Numbered from the stretch's first letter, positions 43,701-54,386 are shown. The stretch: DNA of 64,000 nucleotides from Phytohabitans maris (GCF_031085175.1 NZ_JAVHUY010000005.1:186001-250000); one strand, 5' to 3'. Translations and numbers: made by a program. The notes: generated by a model from the sequence alone, not told the origin.

Positions 43701-44655
43701 CGATCGCACCGACCTCGCTGACCTGGCCGTCGGTGAGCACGTATGCGAGCCGTTCGAACGCGGCCAGCAGGGAGTTCTCCTGGTGCGGCCGGTCACCGAA
43801 CGCGGCGAGGATCTCCTCGTACGCGTAGTAGGGTTTGTATGGAATTTCCACGTCACCCCAGTAGCGGCTTATGTCGCCGGGGGACATTTGAGACAGAAAA
43901 TGGTCGAATCCGATTCGGGCGAAGTCGCGGCCCGCTTCCAGCTTGATCTGTTCCCCGTCTTCCACCTTCATCGGGACGGGGAGCACCCGCACCGGCGCAC
44001 CGCGCCGCCTGTTTTGAATCGAATGCGCGACCGCCACGGCGCCGTCTATGCTCTGCGTACTCATCGTGAAGCAGTCCACGACGATGTCGGGCAGCAGTAC
44101 GGTGCAGACGCCGGCCGCGTCACTCAGTCCGGTGCGGCTGTCCAGGAGCACATAGTCGTACTCCCGCCGAATCTCTTCGCGAAGAATGGTGAGGAAGGTG
44201 CCGCCCTTTCTTTTCTCGTAGAAGCTCGCCCAGTCGAACGTGCTCACGGAGAGGGAGTAGGCGGAGTCCTGCTGGCCGGCGGGGACGAAGTCGATGGTGC
44301 CGTTGCCCGGGAAGGGCCACTCCAGGGAAGCGGCGTAGTCGCTGATCCGGGCGTACTCGCGGGGCCAAGCCTCGGTGTCCGGCTCCGTGCCGGAGCGTGG
44401 CTGCAACGTCGCGGCGGCGAAGTTGCGGATGAGGTCGATGACTCCCGGAGACGAGCGCAGCTCCTTGTCGACCAGGAAGGGCCGGAAGTACCGGTGCAGC
44501 CCTGGCGACTCCAGGTCCCAGTCCAGCGTGAGCACCCGCAACCCATTGCTGGCAAGGATCCAGGCGATGTTGGCCACCGCCATGGTGCGCCCCGTGCCGC
44601 CCTTGTACGAGTAGAAGGTGACGATCTGACCTGGTGTGCTGCCGGCTCCGGTCAT
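40696..44655 (-). CDS. fxsT: FxsT: ParA-like NTPase / TIR / NB-ARC / TPR protein
   Basis: A 1319-residue STAND-type protein. Domains in order: (1) ParA/MinD-like NTPase with deviant Walker A K18-G-G-T-G-R-T24 and D-S-R-T-G-L near 172; (2) TIR-like domain about 336-435 (L-V-S-Y-A-S, L-L-S-P-E-Y); (3) NB-ARC with Walker A G532-L-G-G-V-G-K-T539; (4) about nine kinesin-light-chain-type TPRs, each with a G-x-x-H-P-x-T-L core, to the C-terminus. In the TIR domain the usual catalytic Glu position is not Glu (S-D-N-A-A-L-L-W), so it may be a scaffold. The ATG at 44655 overlaps the FxsC stop and has GAGGGA 6 bases upstream; an ATG 18 bases earlier lacks this. It probably oligomerises on a trigger sensed by the TPRs. 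Confidence 0.9.
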   Translation of the reverse strand: MTGAGSTPGQIVTFYSYKGGTGRTMAVANIAWILASNGLRVLTLDWDLESPGLHRYFRPFLVDKELRSSPGVIDLIRNFAAATLQPRSGTEPDTEAWPREYARISDYAASLEWPFPGNGTIDFVPAGQQDSAYSLSVSTFDWASFYEKRKGGTFLTILREEIRREYDYVLLDSRTGLSDAAGVCTVLLPDIVVDCFTMSTQSIDGAVAVAHSIQNRRRGAPVRVLPVPMKVEDGEQIKLEAGRDFARIGFDHFLSQMSPGDISRYWGDVEIPYKPYYAYEEILAAFGDRPHQENSLLAAFERLAYVLTDGQVSEVGAIDEAERRRWLAQFERPRAGLISTVLVSYASVDRIWAEWIVSELSTAGVQATYQEIDSPAVTQTMADLSSTMTSTARVMVLLSPEYVQSDNAALLWKTLSDLEATNLHRYLVPLRPVPARVVPPFADRPPVDLFDRSEEEARDALLNSTGRQPTTVAPRQRTGTAGHRPRFPSARPPVSKVPPRNAAFTGRNDILENLRDELAGTVTVVMPQALYGLGGVGKTQVAREYANRFAAHYDVVWWISAEQPGMIRAELAELGEKLGIPMEDNDNATARTVLDALERGEPYRRYLLIYDNVHDPADVREYIPQGPGDVLLTSRNPAWSSQARPIHIGVFARGESIALLRKKVKGLAEVDADQVAEKLGDLPLAIEQAAAWLAETAMPVSEYLRELDRQLPRVLAENPPPGYQETAAAIWLLSLDRLRQQRPAAAKLMELCSFFGPEPIPTALLYSDRCVKVLAEYDVALRDLKDRMLVGALIRDIGRFALAQPGAGPSSIQVHRLVQAVIRERLSPQDQRENRRHVHEILAAANPKNPDEPSFWDVYDEIWPHLVPPKTIESTTPEVRQLVIDVVRYLYRRGYYVSCQELAEETQVRWSAADILDDDPMTLVLRFHLANTVRARGDYTASLAQNQDILARQERTLGPEHPYTLLTARSLGADLRTFGRYAQARDLDELTLVRFRRVFGEDDQQTLAAANNLAVTLRLVGDFRRATELDEETLRRGREVLGERHPLTLQFAANYGRDLREIGDFPGSKRVLEQTFEHLRTVLGDEHADTLRAARSMAVTLRKMGDLEVARDLTRDTLTKHEHRHGPEHLDTLACSLNLACDDSALNDDRAAQQRAEAVLGRYQRLVGEDHPFTLACANDLAIFIRRQGDHDTARSLSERVVERLVERLGPDHPYAIASQLNLANDVYAMAEYDRARDLDEQAFARFSAVLGEEHPDTLAAAVNLALSRRATGDTARARSLSTGVLARIRRTLGDDHPNTAAARTGQTRFNCDIEPPSV

Positions 44656-45917
44656 GACGTGTCCCTCGGCCATGTTTCGTTCTCCGGTCTGGACTGCGGT
44701 CCGTCCAGGATTGGGCGATCCACGTGCAGGTCAGGCGGTACGCGCAGGGACTCGCCCTCGGCGAGCAGCCGGTTGTACGCGTGTTCCAGCACCTCGTCGA
44801 GGACGCTCGTGAAGTCGTCGTGGGTGGGCACCCCGAAGCGGAACATGCGGGGGTCCTGATGCCGGGCGCTGCGGGCAAGCACCATGCGGCATGCTTCGTC
44901 GAGGGTCCGCCAGTGGTCGATGCTCTCGTTGTCGTGCCGGTTGAGCGGGATCATGACCGCGGCGGTGGCGGAGCCGTCAGCGTCGTGTTGGGCCAGCATC
45001 GAGCCGTGCTCGGTCAGCTGCGTCGCCCAGGCGTCCACCAGGAGCACGAGCAGTTGGTTGTGCGCACGGGCCCGTTCGGCGCGGTCGGACAGCTCACCGA
45101 TGTCGGCGACCTCCGCACGGAACTGGCGGCGCGCGGCGATGGCCGAGGCGTAGGAGCCCAAGGGCTGTGACAGGTGAGGCCGGTATGGGGCCCAGTCGCC
45201 GTACGTGTCGCCGTAGTAGTCGAGCCTGGTGCGGTGTGCCCGCATATGCTCCCGGGAGGCCGCCGCGACGACGAAGTGCACATGCTTGGCCGTGTGCCGC
45301 AGGGCGGCGGAGCCGGCGGGCCCCTTCTCCGGCGCGAACGTGCTCTGTACGAACCGGATGTCCGTGCGGCCGGGTAGCGGCTGGAGCGGAAACGTCCGTG
45401 CGTTCGCCACGATCATCTCGGCCAGGGCGGAGATGAAGCTGAGCCGGCGGTCGCGGTGCTTGCCGAGACGCATGTAGTTGCGCAGACCGTCCTCGCGGTA
45501 GCGCAGGCCGAGGTGTTCGGTCGTCTGCTGGAGCTCCTGCGCCGAGTTGTGCATGGCCGTTCCGGCCATCCACACCAGGGGAAACATCAAGGGCGGCCGC
45601 GAACCGGACTGGGTCGACGTGTAGCGCACGCGCTCGGCGAAGACGGCCCACTCCTTGCCGCAGTACTCGCTGTTGAAGTAGAGGGGTGAGCAGAGCGCGA
45701 CGAAGGTGCGGCTGCGCTGCAATGCGCTCGTGAGCTCCTCGGTCCATGGCGCACCCAACCCGATATCTCGGGTGTCCAGAAATCCGATCTCGAATCCGGC
45801 GGGCTCGCCGGAGCGCATTCTGACTTCCTTGCAGAGTTCTTCGAAGAACTTTCGGACGTATGCGTCGTCACCGCCGCGCGCATAGCTGAGGAAGAAGTAC
45901 GGAAGCCTCTCCGGCAC
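44652..45917 (-). CDS. fxsC: TIR-like protein FxsC
   Basis: A 421-residue protein. The N-terminal TIR domain starts L-P-Y-F-F-L-S-Y-A-R and has L-D-T-R-D-I-G-L-G and S-P-L-Y-F-N-S-E-Y-C-G-K-E-W. Glu89 in K-E-W lies where catalytic Glu sits in NAD-cleaving TIR enzymes, so enzyme activity is plausible. The C-terminal 200 residues form the FxsC-specific domain (H-V-H-F-V-V-A-A-A, W-A-P-Y-R-P, V-M-I-P-L-N-R-H-D). I prefer the GTG at 45917 because GGAGG lies 5 bases before it; an ATG at 45929 adds four residues but has no ribosome site. It is coupled to fxsT by ATGA. About 170 bases upstream hold the promoter; a TTGACA (46046-46051, minus strand) is a candidate -35. Confidence 0.9.
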   Translation of the reverse strand: MPERLPYFFLSYARGGDDAYVRKFFEELCKEVRMRSGEPAGFEIGFLDTRDIGLGAPWTEELTSALQRSRTFVALCSPLYFNSEYCGKEWAVFAERVRYTSTQSGSRPPLMFPLVWMAGTAMHNSAQELQQTTEHLGLRYREDGLRNYMRLGKHRDRRLSFISALAEMIVANARTFPLQPLPGRTDIRFVQSTFAPEKGPAGSAALRHTAKHVHFVVAAASREHMRAHRTRLDYYGDTYGDWAPYRPHLSQPLGSYASAIAARRQFRAEVADIGELSDRAERARAHNQLLVLLVDAWATQLTEHGSMLAQHDADGSATAAVMIPLNRHDNESIDHWRTLDEACRMVLARSARHQDPRMFRFGVPTHDDFTSVLDEVLEHAYNRLLAEGESLRVPPDLHVDRPILDGPQSRPENETWPRDTS

Positions 45918-46088
45918 ACCAGCCTCCATGCGCAGGAATGACCGCGGTCCGCCGGTAGGTGATGGGCCTGCCGTTCGACACGGAAATGATCAGCGGGAGG
46001 GACCCTGAATTGTCAGACACTAAGAGTCCCTCAGCTGATACGTACTGTCAACGCCCAATGGGAGTCGCCTTGGCGACCGCAGGGAGGA

Positions 46089-47983
<1,895 letters not shown>

Positions 47984-47987
<4 letters not shown>

Positions 47988-49318
47988 GACAGGACACCGT
48001 CCAGGGCCAGCAGGTTGCCCTCGGGTACGACGATCTTGGTGCGCCCCTCCTCGAGGAGCATCTCCGCCTGCCGGGTGTTGAAGACGGAGCTCTCCCGCCG
48101 GGCGGTCGCGTACGCGGCGGCGGTGCGCGCGGCGATCGTCGACCAGCCGTAGCGCTCGGCCACCATCGTGCGGGCCCGCTGCGCGACCGAGCGGGCGAAC
48201 GTCTGGTCGCCGAGCAGCGTGCCCACCGCGCCGGCGAGCGCGTCCGGGTCGCTGTGCGGGAACGTCACACCGGTCACGCCCGGCTCCACGATCTCGGCGA
48301 GGCCGCCGGTGGCGGAGACGGCGAGCGGGGCGCCGGCCGCGGCGGCCTCCAGCGCCACCATGCCGAACGGCTCGTACAGGCTGGGCACCACGGTCGCGTC
48401 GGTGGCGGCGAGCACGGCCGGCAGCTGGGTCTCGTTCATAAACCCGGCGAAGCTCACGGTGCGGCCCAGGTCGAGCTTGTGCGCCACGTCTAGCAGCTCG
48501 GCGCGGTACGGCCCGTCGCCGGCGATCACGACGCGCAGCTCCGGGTGCTCGGCGCGCAGCCGCGGGATCGCGTGCAGGATGTGCTGCACACCCTTCTCGT
48601 ACACGAGGCGGCCGGCGAAACCGACCAGCGGGCCCTCGCCGGCGAAGCGCGACCGGGCCGCGGCGACCGCGCCGGGCTGGGCCTGCCAGACCCGGTCGTC
48701 GACGCCGTTGGGGATCACCTCGACGCGCGGGAGCGGGAGCTCCAGCAGGCGGGTGACCTCCCACTTCATGTACTCGGAGCAGACCAGCACGCGGCACGCC
48801 TCGCGCCCCAGCCACCACTCCACGGAGTGGATGCACTTGTTCATCTCGTCGGGGAGCCAGCCCTGGTGCCGGCCGGCCTCGGTGGCGTGGATGGTGGCGA
48901 CGAGCGGGAGGTCGAGGTGCTCCTTGAGGGTGACCGCGGTGTGCGTCACGAGCCAGTCGTGGGCGTGGATGACGTCGTACTCGCCGGACTGGGCGGCCCG
49001 CAGGGCGGCGCGGGTCAGCGTGTGGTTGAACGCCATGGTCCAGGCGAGCAGGGACGGGGTCGAGAGCGGAAACAGTGGCGGGTCCTCGGGGGCGCGGACG
49101 ATGCGCACGCCGTCCGCGTACTCCTCCAGCGGGGCGCCGGGCGCGTGCCGCGTGACGACGGTGACCTCGTGGCCCGCCGCGGCCAGCGCCGTGGACAGGT
49201 GGTGGACGTGCCGACCGAGACCCCCGACGACCACCGGTGGGTACTCCCAGGAAAGCATCAGGACCCGCTGACGCGGTGAGGTCCGGATGTCGATTACGTC
49301 GCCGCCCGCCGAAGTCAT
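47984..49318 (-). CDS. glgA: Glycogen synthase-like glycosyltransferase (GT4)
   Basis: A 444-residue GT-B retaining glycosyltransferase that should transfer glucose from a nucleotide sugar to glycogen or maltose 1-phosphate. It has the N-terminal [22 protein letters not shown], then E-V-I-P-N-G-V-D and [12 protein letters not shown]. The C-terminal E-x7-E motif lies in [14 protein letters not shown]. The ATG at 49318 has AGGGGGC 6 bases upstream. Directly coupled to glgB, so both should be made in proportion. GT4-type synthases replace GT5 GlgA in many actinobacteria. Confidence 0.9.
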
Positions 49319-49471
49319 ATAGCCGCCCCCTAGTGTGCAGTCGCCCCCTTGCCCATGCGCGTACCGGCACCCCGGCCCCCGGTGCCTTCGCGTGTTGGGT
49401 TCGGACCAATCGTGCCGGTCACGAGAAAACCAGTGAAGACACCACCGTTGCGTGCATGTAACGCGCACCGA

Positions 49472-51376
49472 TCAAAACCGTCGAGCGCGCAGCGCCTCAG
49501 CGACGGACCAACCCTGGAAGGGACAGCCGGTCGCGGCGTGAGGCGCGTACCCGTCGGCGGTTTCGCTTACGGATGCTAGGCCAAACTCGGGCAAATGAGA
49601 CTCGATACCGGTGAACAACTCGCTAATTCGCCACCCTGCACTCCGGCACGCGTCCGCGTAAGGGCCTATTGTCCATGGCCATACGGTCCCTTGGTGGTAG
49701 GCGGCGTCGCGTTGCGCCGGCGTGCCGCGGTGACGGCCGGTGAAGCCCGGCGAGTCGGCGGCCAGGCTGCGCGGGCCGAGGGGAGTCATGAGCGCCGCGC
49801 CGATCGCGCGCAGCGCGCCCGGGTCCGGCTCCAGTGGCGCGCGGGGAAGTGACCACGCGAGCAGCTGGTTGGGACGCAGCGACATGTCGTTGCCGCCCGG
49901 CCCGTCGAGCACATCGTAGAGCCAGCCGGCGGGCGCCGGATAGCGGGCGCGAAACGAGTCCAACGCGCGCGCGTGCACCGACGGAGCCGCGCCCGGGTCG
50001 CCGCCGGTGCGCGCCGCCAGCTCCATGATCGCCGCCAGGCCGTTGACCCAGAGGGCGTTCACCTCGACCGGCTTGCCGGCGCGCGGCGTGACCGGTACCC
50101 CGTACACGCGGGCGTCCATCCAGGTCAGCGCCGCACCCGGTGCGCCCTGGGTGAGCAGCCCGTCGGCCGGGTCGACCCGGATGCCGTACCGGGTGCCGGC
50201 CAGGTGCGCGTCGACCACCTCGCGGAGCGCGGGCAGCAGCTCGGCGGCCAGGTCGGTGTCGCCGGTGACCGTGACGTGCCGGTCGACCGCGTGCAGGAAC
50301 CACATCGTGGCGTCGCAGGTGTTGTACTCGACGCTGCCGGTGTCCGCGGTGTTGGCGAGCATGCCCCGGGACAGCGTGCCGGCGTACGCGCGGAGCAGCT
50401 CGCGCCCCTCCTCGGCCCGGCCGGTGGCCAGAAACAGCCCCTCGTACGAGGTCATCGTGTCTCGCGACCAGGCACCGAACCACGGGTAGCCGGCCACCAC
50501 GTCCGGCCCGGCGCTCGTGCGTACCACGAAGGCGTCCGCGGCCAGGGCGAGCGTGGCGTCGACCGGGTCGGCCGGGGTGGCCGCCGCGATGACCTTCCAG
50601 TGCCGCTCCCGGGCGGCGGTGACCACCTCGCCGGCCGGGGCGGGGCGGTCGTCCAGGTCGCCGGCCCAGGCGAGCACCTCGACCGTGTCGCCGGGCGAGT
50701 CGAGCGTGCCGCCGAAGCGCCCCGCGTACCAGATGTCCTCTTCGGACGCGAGCCCGCGCGCGGCCTCCTCGCGGTGGTGGGCGCCGCGCCACCACTGCCC
50801 GGTCGGGGCCCAGCCGGGTCCGGCCAGCCGGTACGCCTGTTCGACGACGGCCCCGTCGGCGGTCGGGATGACCCGCGGCGGCGGCCCGTCCGCGTACCGC
50901 TCGCCGTGCGCGTCCCGCCACGTGCAGAGCGCCTCCAGGGCGAGCCGGATCGGGCCGCCGGAGAGCAGCCGGTGCACCACCGCGATCGCCGGGCGCCCGT
51001 GCACCATGGCGAGCTCCCGCTCGATCACCACGTCGCCGATCCGCCACCGCCAGCGGGGCAGCCCGTCGGTCAAGTCGAAGCGTTCCAGCAGCTCATGGCC
51101 CTTGGGCTCGATCGCGCCGGAGGCCCACTCGTGGGTGGCCAGCCGCACCGGCGCGCCGGAGGGGAGGGTCACCACCGGATCGAGCGACACCAGTCCCACA
51201 TGTCGGGAAGCGGGCACGTCGCCGGCGACCACGAGGAGGGCATGGTACCGGCGGGTGCGCAGGCCGGAGACGGTTCCCATGGCATAGCCGCCCAGGCCGT
51301 CCGTGAGCAGCCACTCCCTTGTGGCACCCGCCACTAGATCAGCACAGACCTGCGGTCCGAACCCGATGGGGATCAT
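49472..51376 (-). CDS. Glycogen debranching enzyme (amylo-alpha-1,6-glucosidase type)
   Basis: A 634-residue debranching enzyme of the GDE family. The N-terminal domain starts E-W-L-L-T-D-G-L-G-G-Y-A-M-G-T and R-R-Y-H-A-L-L-V. The C-terminal (alpha/alpha)6 barrel includes A-G-Y-P-W-F-G-A-W-S-R-D-T-M (with the probable catalytic Asp), N-T-A-D-T-G-S-V-E-Y-N-T and Q-G-T-V-W-P-W-T-I-G. It hydrolyses alpha-1,6 branches. Same strand as glgA-glgB, 153 bases upstream of the glgA start, likely its own promoter or part of one unit. It diverges from the GH63-like gene. Confidence 0.9.
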   Translation of the reverse strand: MIPIGFGPQVCADLVAGATREWLLTDGLGGYAMGTVSGLRTRRYHALLVVAGDVPASRHVGLVSLDPVVTLPSGAPVRLATHEWASGAIEPKGHELLERFDLTDGLPRWRWRIGDVVIERELAMVHGRPAIAVVHRLLSGGPIRLALEALCTWRDAHGERYADGPPPRVIPTADGAVVEQAYRLAGPGWAPTGQWWRGAHHREEAARGLASEEDIWYAGRFGGTLDSPGDTVEVLAWAGDLDDRPAPAGEVVTAARERHWKVIAAATPADPVDATLALAADAFVVRTSAGPDVVAGYPWFGAWSRDTMTSYEGLFLATGRAEEGRELLRAYAGTLSRGMLANTADTGSVEYNTCDATMWFLHAVDRHVTVTGDTDLAAELLPALREVVDAHLAGTRYGIRVDPADGLLTQGAPGAALTWMDARVYGVPVTPRAGKPVEVNALWVNGLAAIMELAARTGGDPGAAPSVHARALDSFRARYPAPAGWLYDVLDGPGGNDMSLRPNQLLAWSLPRAPLEPDPGALRAIGAALMTPLGPRSLAADSPGFTGRHRGTPAQRDAAYHQGTVWPWTIGPYADACRSAGWRISELFTGIESHLPEFGLASVSETADGYAPHAATGCPFQGWSVAEALRARRF

Positions 51377-51470
51377 TAGGCTCCCTTACCAAGATGGGAC
51401 AGCGGTGACGGTGGCCGTAACACACCACCGGGACAATGGTCCCGTGTGGTCACGACGACGGAAGGCGAAG

Positions 51471-54122
51471 GTGGCGAACGGGGTGACGCCCGCAGGCGAC
51501 GCGGAGCATACGCGGCTGGCCCAGGCGAACGCGGGGGAACAGCCGTGGCGGTCCTGGGGGCCGTACCTGTCGGAGCGGGCCTGGGGCACGGTCCGGGAGG
51601 ACTACTCGGAGCACGGCACGGCCTGGGACTACTTCCCGCACGACTGCGCCCGTTCGCGCACCTACCGGTGGAACGAGGACGGCATGGCCGGGGTCTGCGA
51701 CGACCGCCAGACGTTCTGCTTCGCCCTCGCCCTCTGGAACGGCCAGGACCCCATCCTCAAGGAGCGGATGTTCGGCCTCGGCGGCGACGGGGGCAACCAC
51801 GGCGAGGACGTCAAGGAGTACTGGTGGTACGAGGACTCCACCCCGACCCACTCCTGGATGCGCTGGCGCTACCACTACCCGCAGTCCGCCTTCCCCTACG
51901 ACGACCTGGTGGCCGTCAACGCCGCCCGGGGCCGTGACGAGACCGAGTACGAGCTCGTCGACACCGGCGTCTTCGACGACGACCGCTACTGGGCGGTGAC
52001 CGTCGACTACGCCAAGGCCTCGCCCACCGACATGTGCATCGTGGTCAACGTGGCCAACCGCGGTCCGGACACCGCGACGCTGCACGTGTTGCCCACGTTG
52101 TGGTTTCGCAACACCTGGTCCTGGGGGCTGCCCGGGCGCGACCAGGTGCCGGTGCTGCGCGGCGGCGACGGCCGGCTGGTCGGCGAGCACTGGGTGCTCG
52201 GCCAGATCGTGCTGCAGGGCGAGGGCGACCCGACCGTGCTCTGCTGCGACAACGAGACGAACACGCAGCGGCTGTGGGGGCTGCCCGGCCGCAGCGAGTA
52301 CCCGAAGGACGGCATCAACGACCACGTGGTCGACGGCGCCGGCACGGTAAACCCGGCGCTGACCGGGACAAAAGGGGCGCTCCACTACCAGCTGACCGTC
52401 CCGCCCGGCGGGGAGATGTGGATCCGGCTGCGGCTCACGCTCACCTCGCCGCCCCCGGGCAACGAGGCGGCGCCCCTGCTCGACCTGGGCCGGGAGTTCG
52501 ACCGGGTGGTCGCCGCGCGGCGGGCCGAGGCCGACGCGTACTTCGCCGGCCTCACCCCCAAGGGCGCGAGCCGCGACGAGACGCTCGTGCTCCGGCGGGC
52601 GATCGCCGGGCTCATGTGGGGCAAGCAGTTCTACCACTTCGACGTCGAGCAGTGGCTGGGCGGCGACCCGGCCAGCGCGCCCCCGCCGGCCGGCCGCAAG
52701 CACGGGCGCAACAGCGCCTGGTGGCACATGAACAGCTTCGACGTGATCTCCATGCCGGACCCCTGGGAGTACCCCTGGTACGCGGCCTGGGACCTGGCCT
52801 TCCACTGCGTCACGCTGGCCCGGGTCGACCCGGAGTTCGCCAAGCAGCAGGTGCTGCTGCTCCTGCGCGAGTGGTACATGCACCCCAACGGCCAGATCCC
52901 GGCGTACGAGTGGGCGTTCGGCGACGTCAACCCGCCCGTGCACGCCTGGGCGGCGCTGCGCGTCTTCGAGATCGACGGCGGCCGCGACTACGACTTCCTC
53001 GCCCGGGTGATGCACAAGCTCCTGCTCAACTTCACCTGGTGGGTCAACCGCAAGGACATCAACGGCAACAACGTCTTCGAGGGCGGCTTCCTCGGCCTGG
53101 ACAACGTCGGCCCGTTCGACCGCTCGGCCGCGCTGCCGGTGGCCGGGGTGCTGGAGCAGTCCGACGGCACCGGCTGGATGGCCATGTACGCGCTCAACCT
53201 GCTCGACATGGCCGTGCGCCTGGCCGAGCACGACCGGGCGTACGAGGACGTGGCCACCAAGTTCTTCGAGCACTTCGCGTACATCGCGGCCGCCGCGTAC
53301 CACCAGGGGCTCTGGGACGAGGGCGACTCGTTCTTCTACGACCAGCTCCGCCTCCCCGACGGCAGCACGGTGCCGCTCAAGGTGCGCTCGGTGGTCGGCC
53401 TGCTCCCGCTCGCCGCCACCACCACCGTCACCTCGCGTACGCTCGGCCGGCTGCCGGAGCTGGCCGCGCGGCTGCGCTGGTTCCTGACCAACAAGCCGGC
53501 GTACGCGGACGTGGTCGGCGCCCGCCGGATGGCCGGCGACGGCCTCAAGCGGCGCCTGCTGTCGATGGTCGGCCCGGAGCAGATCGTGCGGATCCTGACC
53601 CGCATGCTCGACGAGGAGGAGTTCCTCTCCCAGTACGGGCTGCGCACGCTCTCCCGCCGCCACCTGGACAAGCCGTTCACCGTCGAGCTGGGCGGGCAGG
53701 AGTTCGCGGTCGGGTACGAGCCGGCCGAGTCCACCAGCGGCCTCTTCGGCGGCAACTCCAACTGGCGCGGCCCGATCTGGATGCCCACCAACTACCTGCT
53801 GATCTGCGCGCTGCGCGACTACGCCGACTTCTTCGGCGACGGGCTGATGATCGAGCACCCGACCCGCTCGGGCAAGAAGCGGACGCTCAACGAGGTCGCC
53901 GACGACCTCTCCGACCGCCTGATCTCCCTCTTCGTGCCCGACGAGTGGGGCCGCCGCCCGATGTACGGCGCGTGCGAGCTCTTCCAGACCCACCCCGACT
54001 GGAAGGACCTGATCGCCTTCCCGGAGTACTTCCACGGCGACAACGGCGCCGGCCTCGGCGCGTGGCACCAGACCGGCTGGACCGCGCTCGTCGCCGACCT
54101 GATCCTCACCACCCGCCGCTAG
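51471..54122 (+). CDS. GH63/MGH1-like glucosidase
   Basis: An 883-residue glycoside hydrolase of the MGH1/GH63-like group. Recognisable blocks are S-W-G-P-Y-L-S-E-R-A-W-G-T-V, D-Y-F-P-H-D, D-P-W-E-Y-P-W-Y-A-A-W-D, Y-E-W-A-F-G-D-V-N-P-P, and near the end G-N-S-N-W-R-G-P-I-W-M-P-T-N-Y and N-G-A-G-L-G-A-W-H-Q-T-G-W-T. It probably cleaves terminal glucose from oligosaccharides. No signal peptide, so cytoplasmic. The GTG at 51471 is chosen for GGAAGG just upstream and the family-like N-terminus; GTGs at 51402, 51408 and 51483 are also possible. Its place opposite the glycogen genes suggests a role in glucan turnover. Confidence 0.88.
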   Translation: MANGVTPAGDAEHTRLAQANAGEQPWRSWGPYLSERAWGTVREDYSEHGTAWDYFPHDCARSRTYRWNEDGMAGVCDDRQTFCFALALWNGQDPILKERMFGLGGDGGNHGEDVKEYWWYEDSTPTHSWMRWRYHYPQSAFPYDDLVAVNAARGRDETEYELVDTGVFDDDRYWAVTVDYAKASPTDMCIVVNVANRGPDTATLHVLPTLWFRNTWSWGLPGRDQVPVLRGGDGRLVGEHWVLGQIVLQGEGDPTVLCCDNETNTQRLWGLPGRSEYPKDGINDHVVDGAGTVNPALTGTKGALHYQLTVPPGGEMWIRLRLTLTSPPPGNEAAPLLDLGREFDRVVAARRAEADAYFAGLTPKGASRDETLVLRRAIAGLMWGKQFYHFDVEQWLGGDPASAPPPAGRKHGRNSAWWHMNSFDVISMPDPWEYPWYAAWDLAFHCVTLARVDPEFAKQQVLLLLREWYMHPNGQIPAYEWAFGDVNPPVHAWAALRVFEIDGGRDYDFLARVMHKLLLNFTWWVNRKDINGNNVFEGGFLGLDNVGPFDRSAALPVAGVLEQSDGTGWMAMYALNLLDMAVRLAEHDRAYEDVATKFFEHFAYIAAAAYHQGLWDEGDSFFYDQLRLPDGSTVPLKVRSVVGLLPLAATTTVTSRTLGRLPELAARLRWFLTNKPAYADVVGARRMAGDGLKRRLLSMVGPEQIVRILTRMLDEEEFLSQYGLRTLSRRHLDKPFTVELGGQEFAVGYEPAESTSGLFGGNSNWRGPIWMPTNYLLICALRDYADFFGDGLMIEHPTRSGKKRTLNEVADDLSDRLISLFVPDEWGRRPMYGACELFQTHPDWKDLIAFPEYFHGDNGAGLGAWHQTGWTALVADLILTTRR

Positions 54123-54129
54123 CCGGTAA

Positions 54130-54150
54130 GATTCGTACGAGTATTACGTA
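54130..54150 (+). promoter_or_regulatory. Candidate promoter/operator of the VapBC-like pair
   Basis: TAAGAT and then CGTACGAGTATTACGTA lie just before the AGGAGG ribosome site. CGTA and TACG pair around 7 bases, a size fit for an AbrB-type dimer. The 11-mer CGAGTATTACG also occurs upstream of the ArsR gene at 60621. Confidence 0.45.
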
Positions 54151-54159
54151 GGAGGCGAC

Positions 54160-54384
54160 ATGCGGGTCACTACCAAGGGTCAAGTGACGATCCCCGTCGA
54201 GATCAGGGAGCGCTTCGGGTTCCTGCCGGACACTGAGGTGGAGTTCGTGGTCCAGGACGACATCGTCCGGCTGCGACGCGTCGATCAGCCTGAGCATCGG
54301 CGTGGAGACCGAGTGATCAGCCGTCTGCGTGGGCGCGCCAAGGGCAAGATGACCACCGACGAGATCCTCGCGCTGACCAGGTAG
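54160..54384 (+). CDS. vapB: AbrB/MazE-type antitoxin (VapB-like)
   Basis: A 74-residue protein with a swapped-hairpin AbrB DNA-binding domain: V-T-T-K-G-Q-V-T-I-P-V-E-I-R-E-R-F-G. The C-terminal part (K-M-T-T-D-E-I-L-A-L-T-R) should bind and block the toxin. The ATG has a perfect AGGAGG 5 bases before it. The PIN-domain toxin starts 2 bases after the stop. Confidence 0.93.
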   Translation: MRVTTKGQVTIPVEIRERFGFLPDTEVEFVVQDDIVRLRRVDQPEHRRGDRVISRLRGRAKGKMTTDEILALTR

Positions 54385-54386
54385 CA

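Noticed and set aside
51450-54068. 872-codon minus-strand frame opposite the GH63-like gene
   Set aside because: Val/Arg/Gly-rich composition with no motif; the plus strand has conserved glycosidase blocks.
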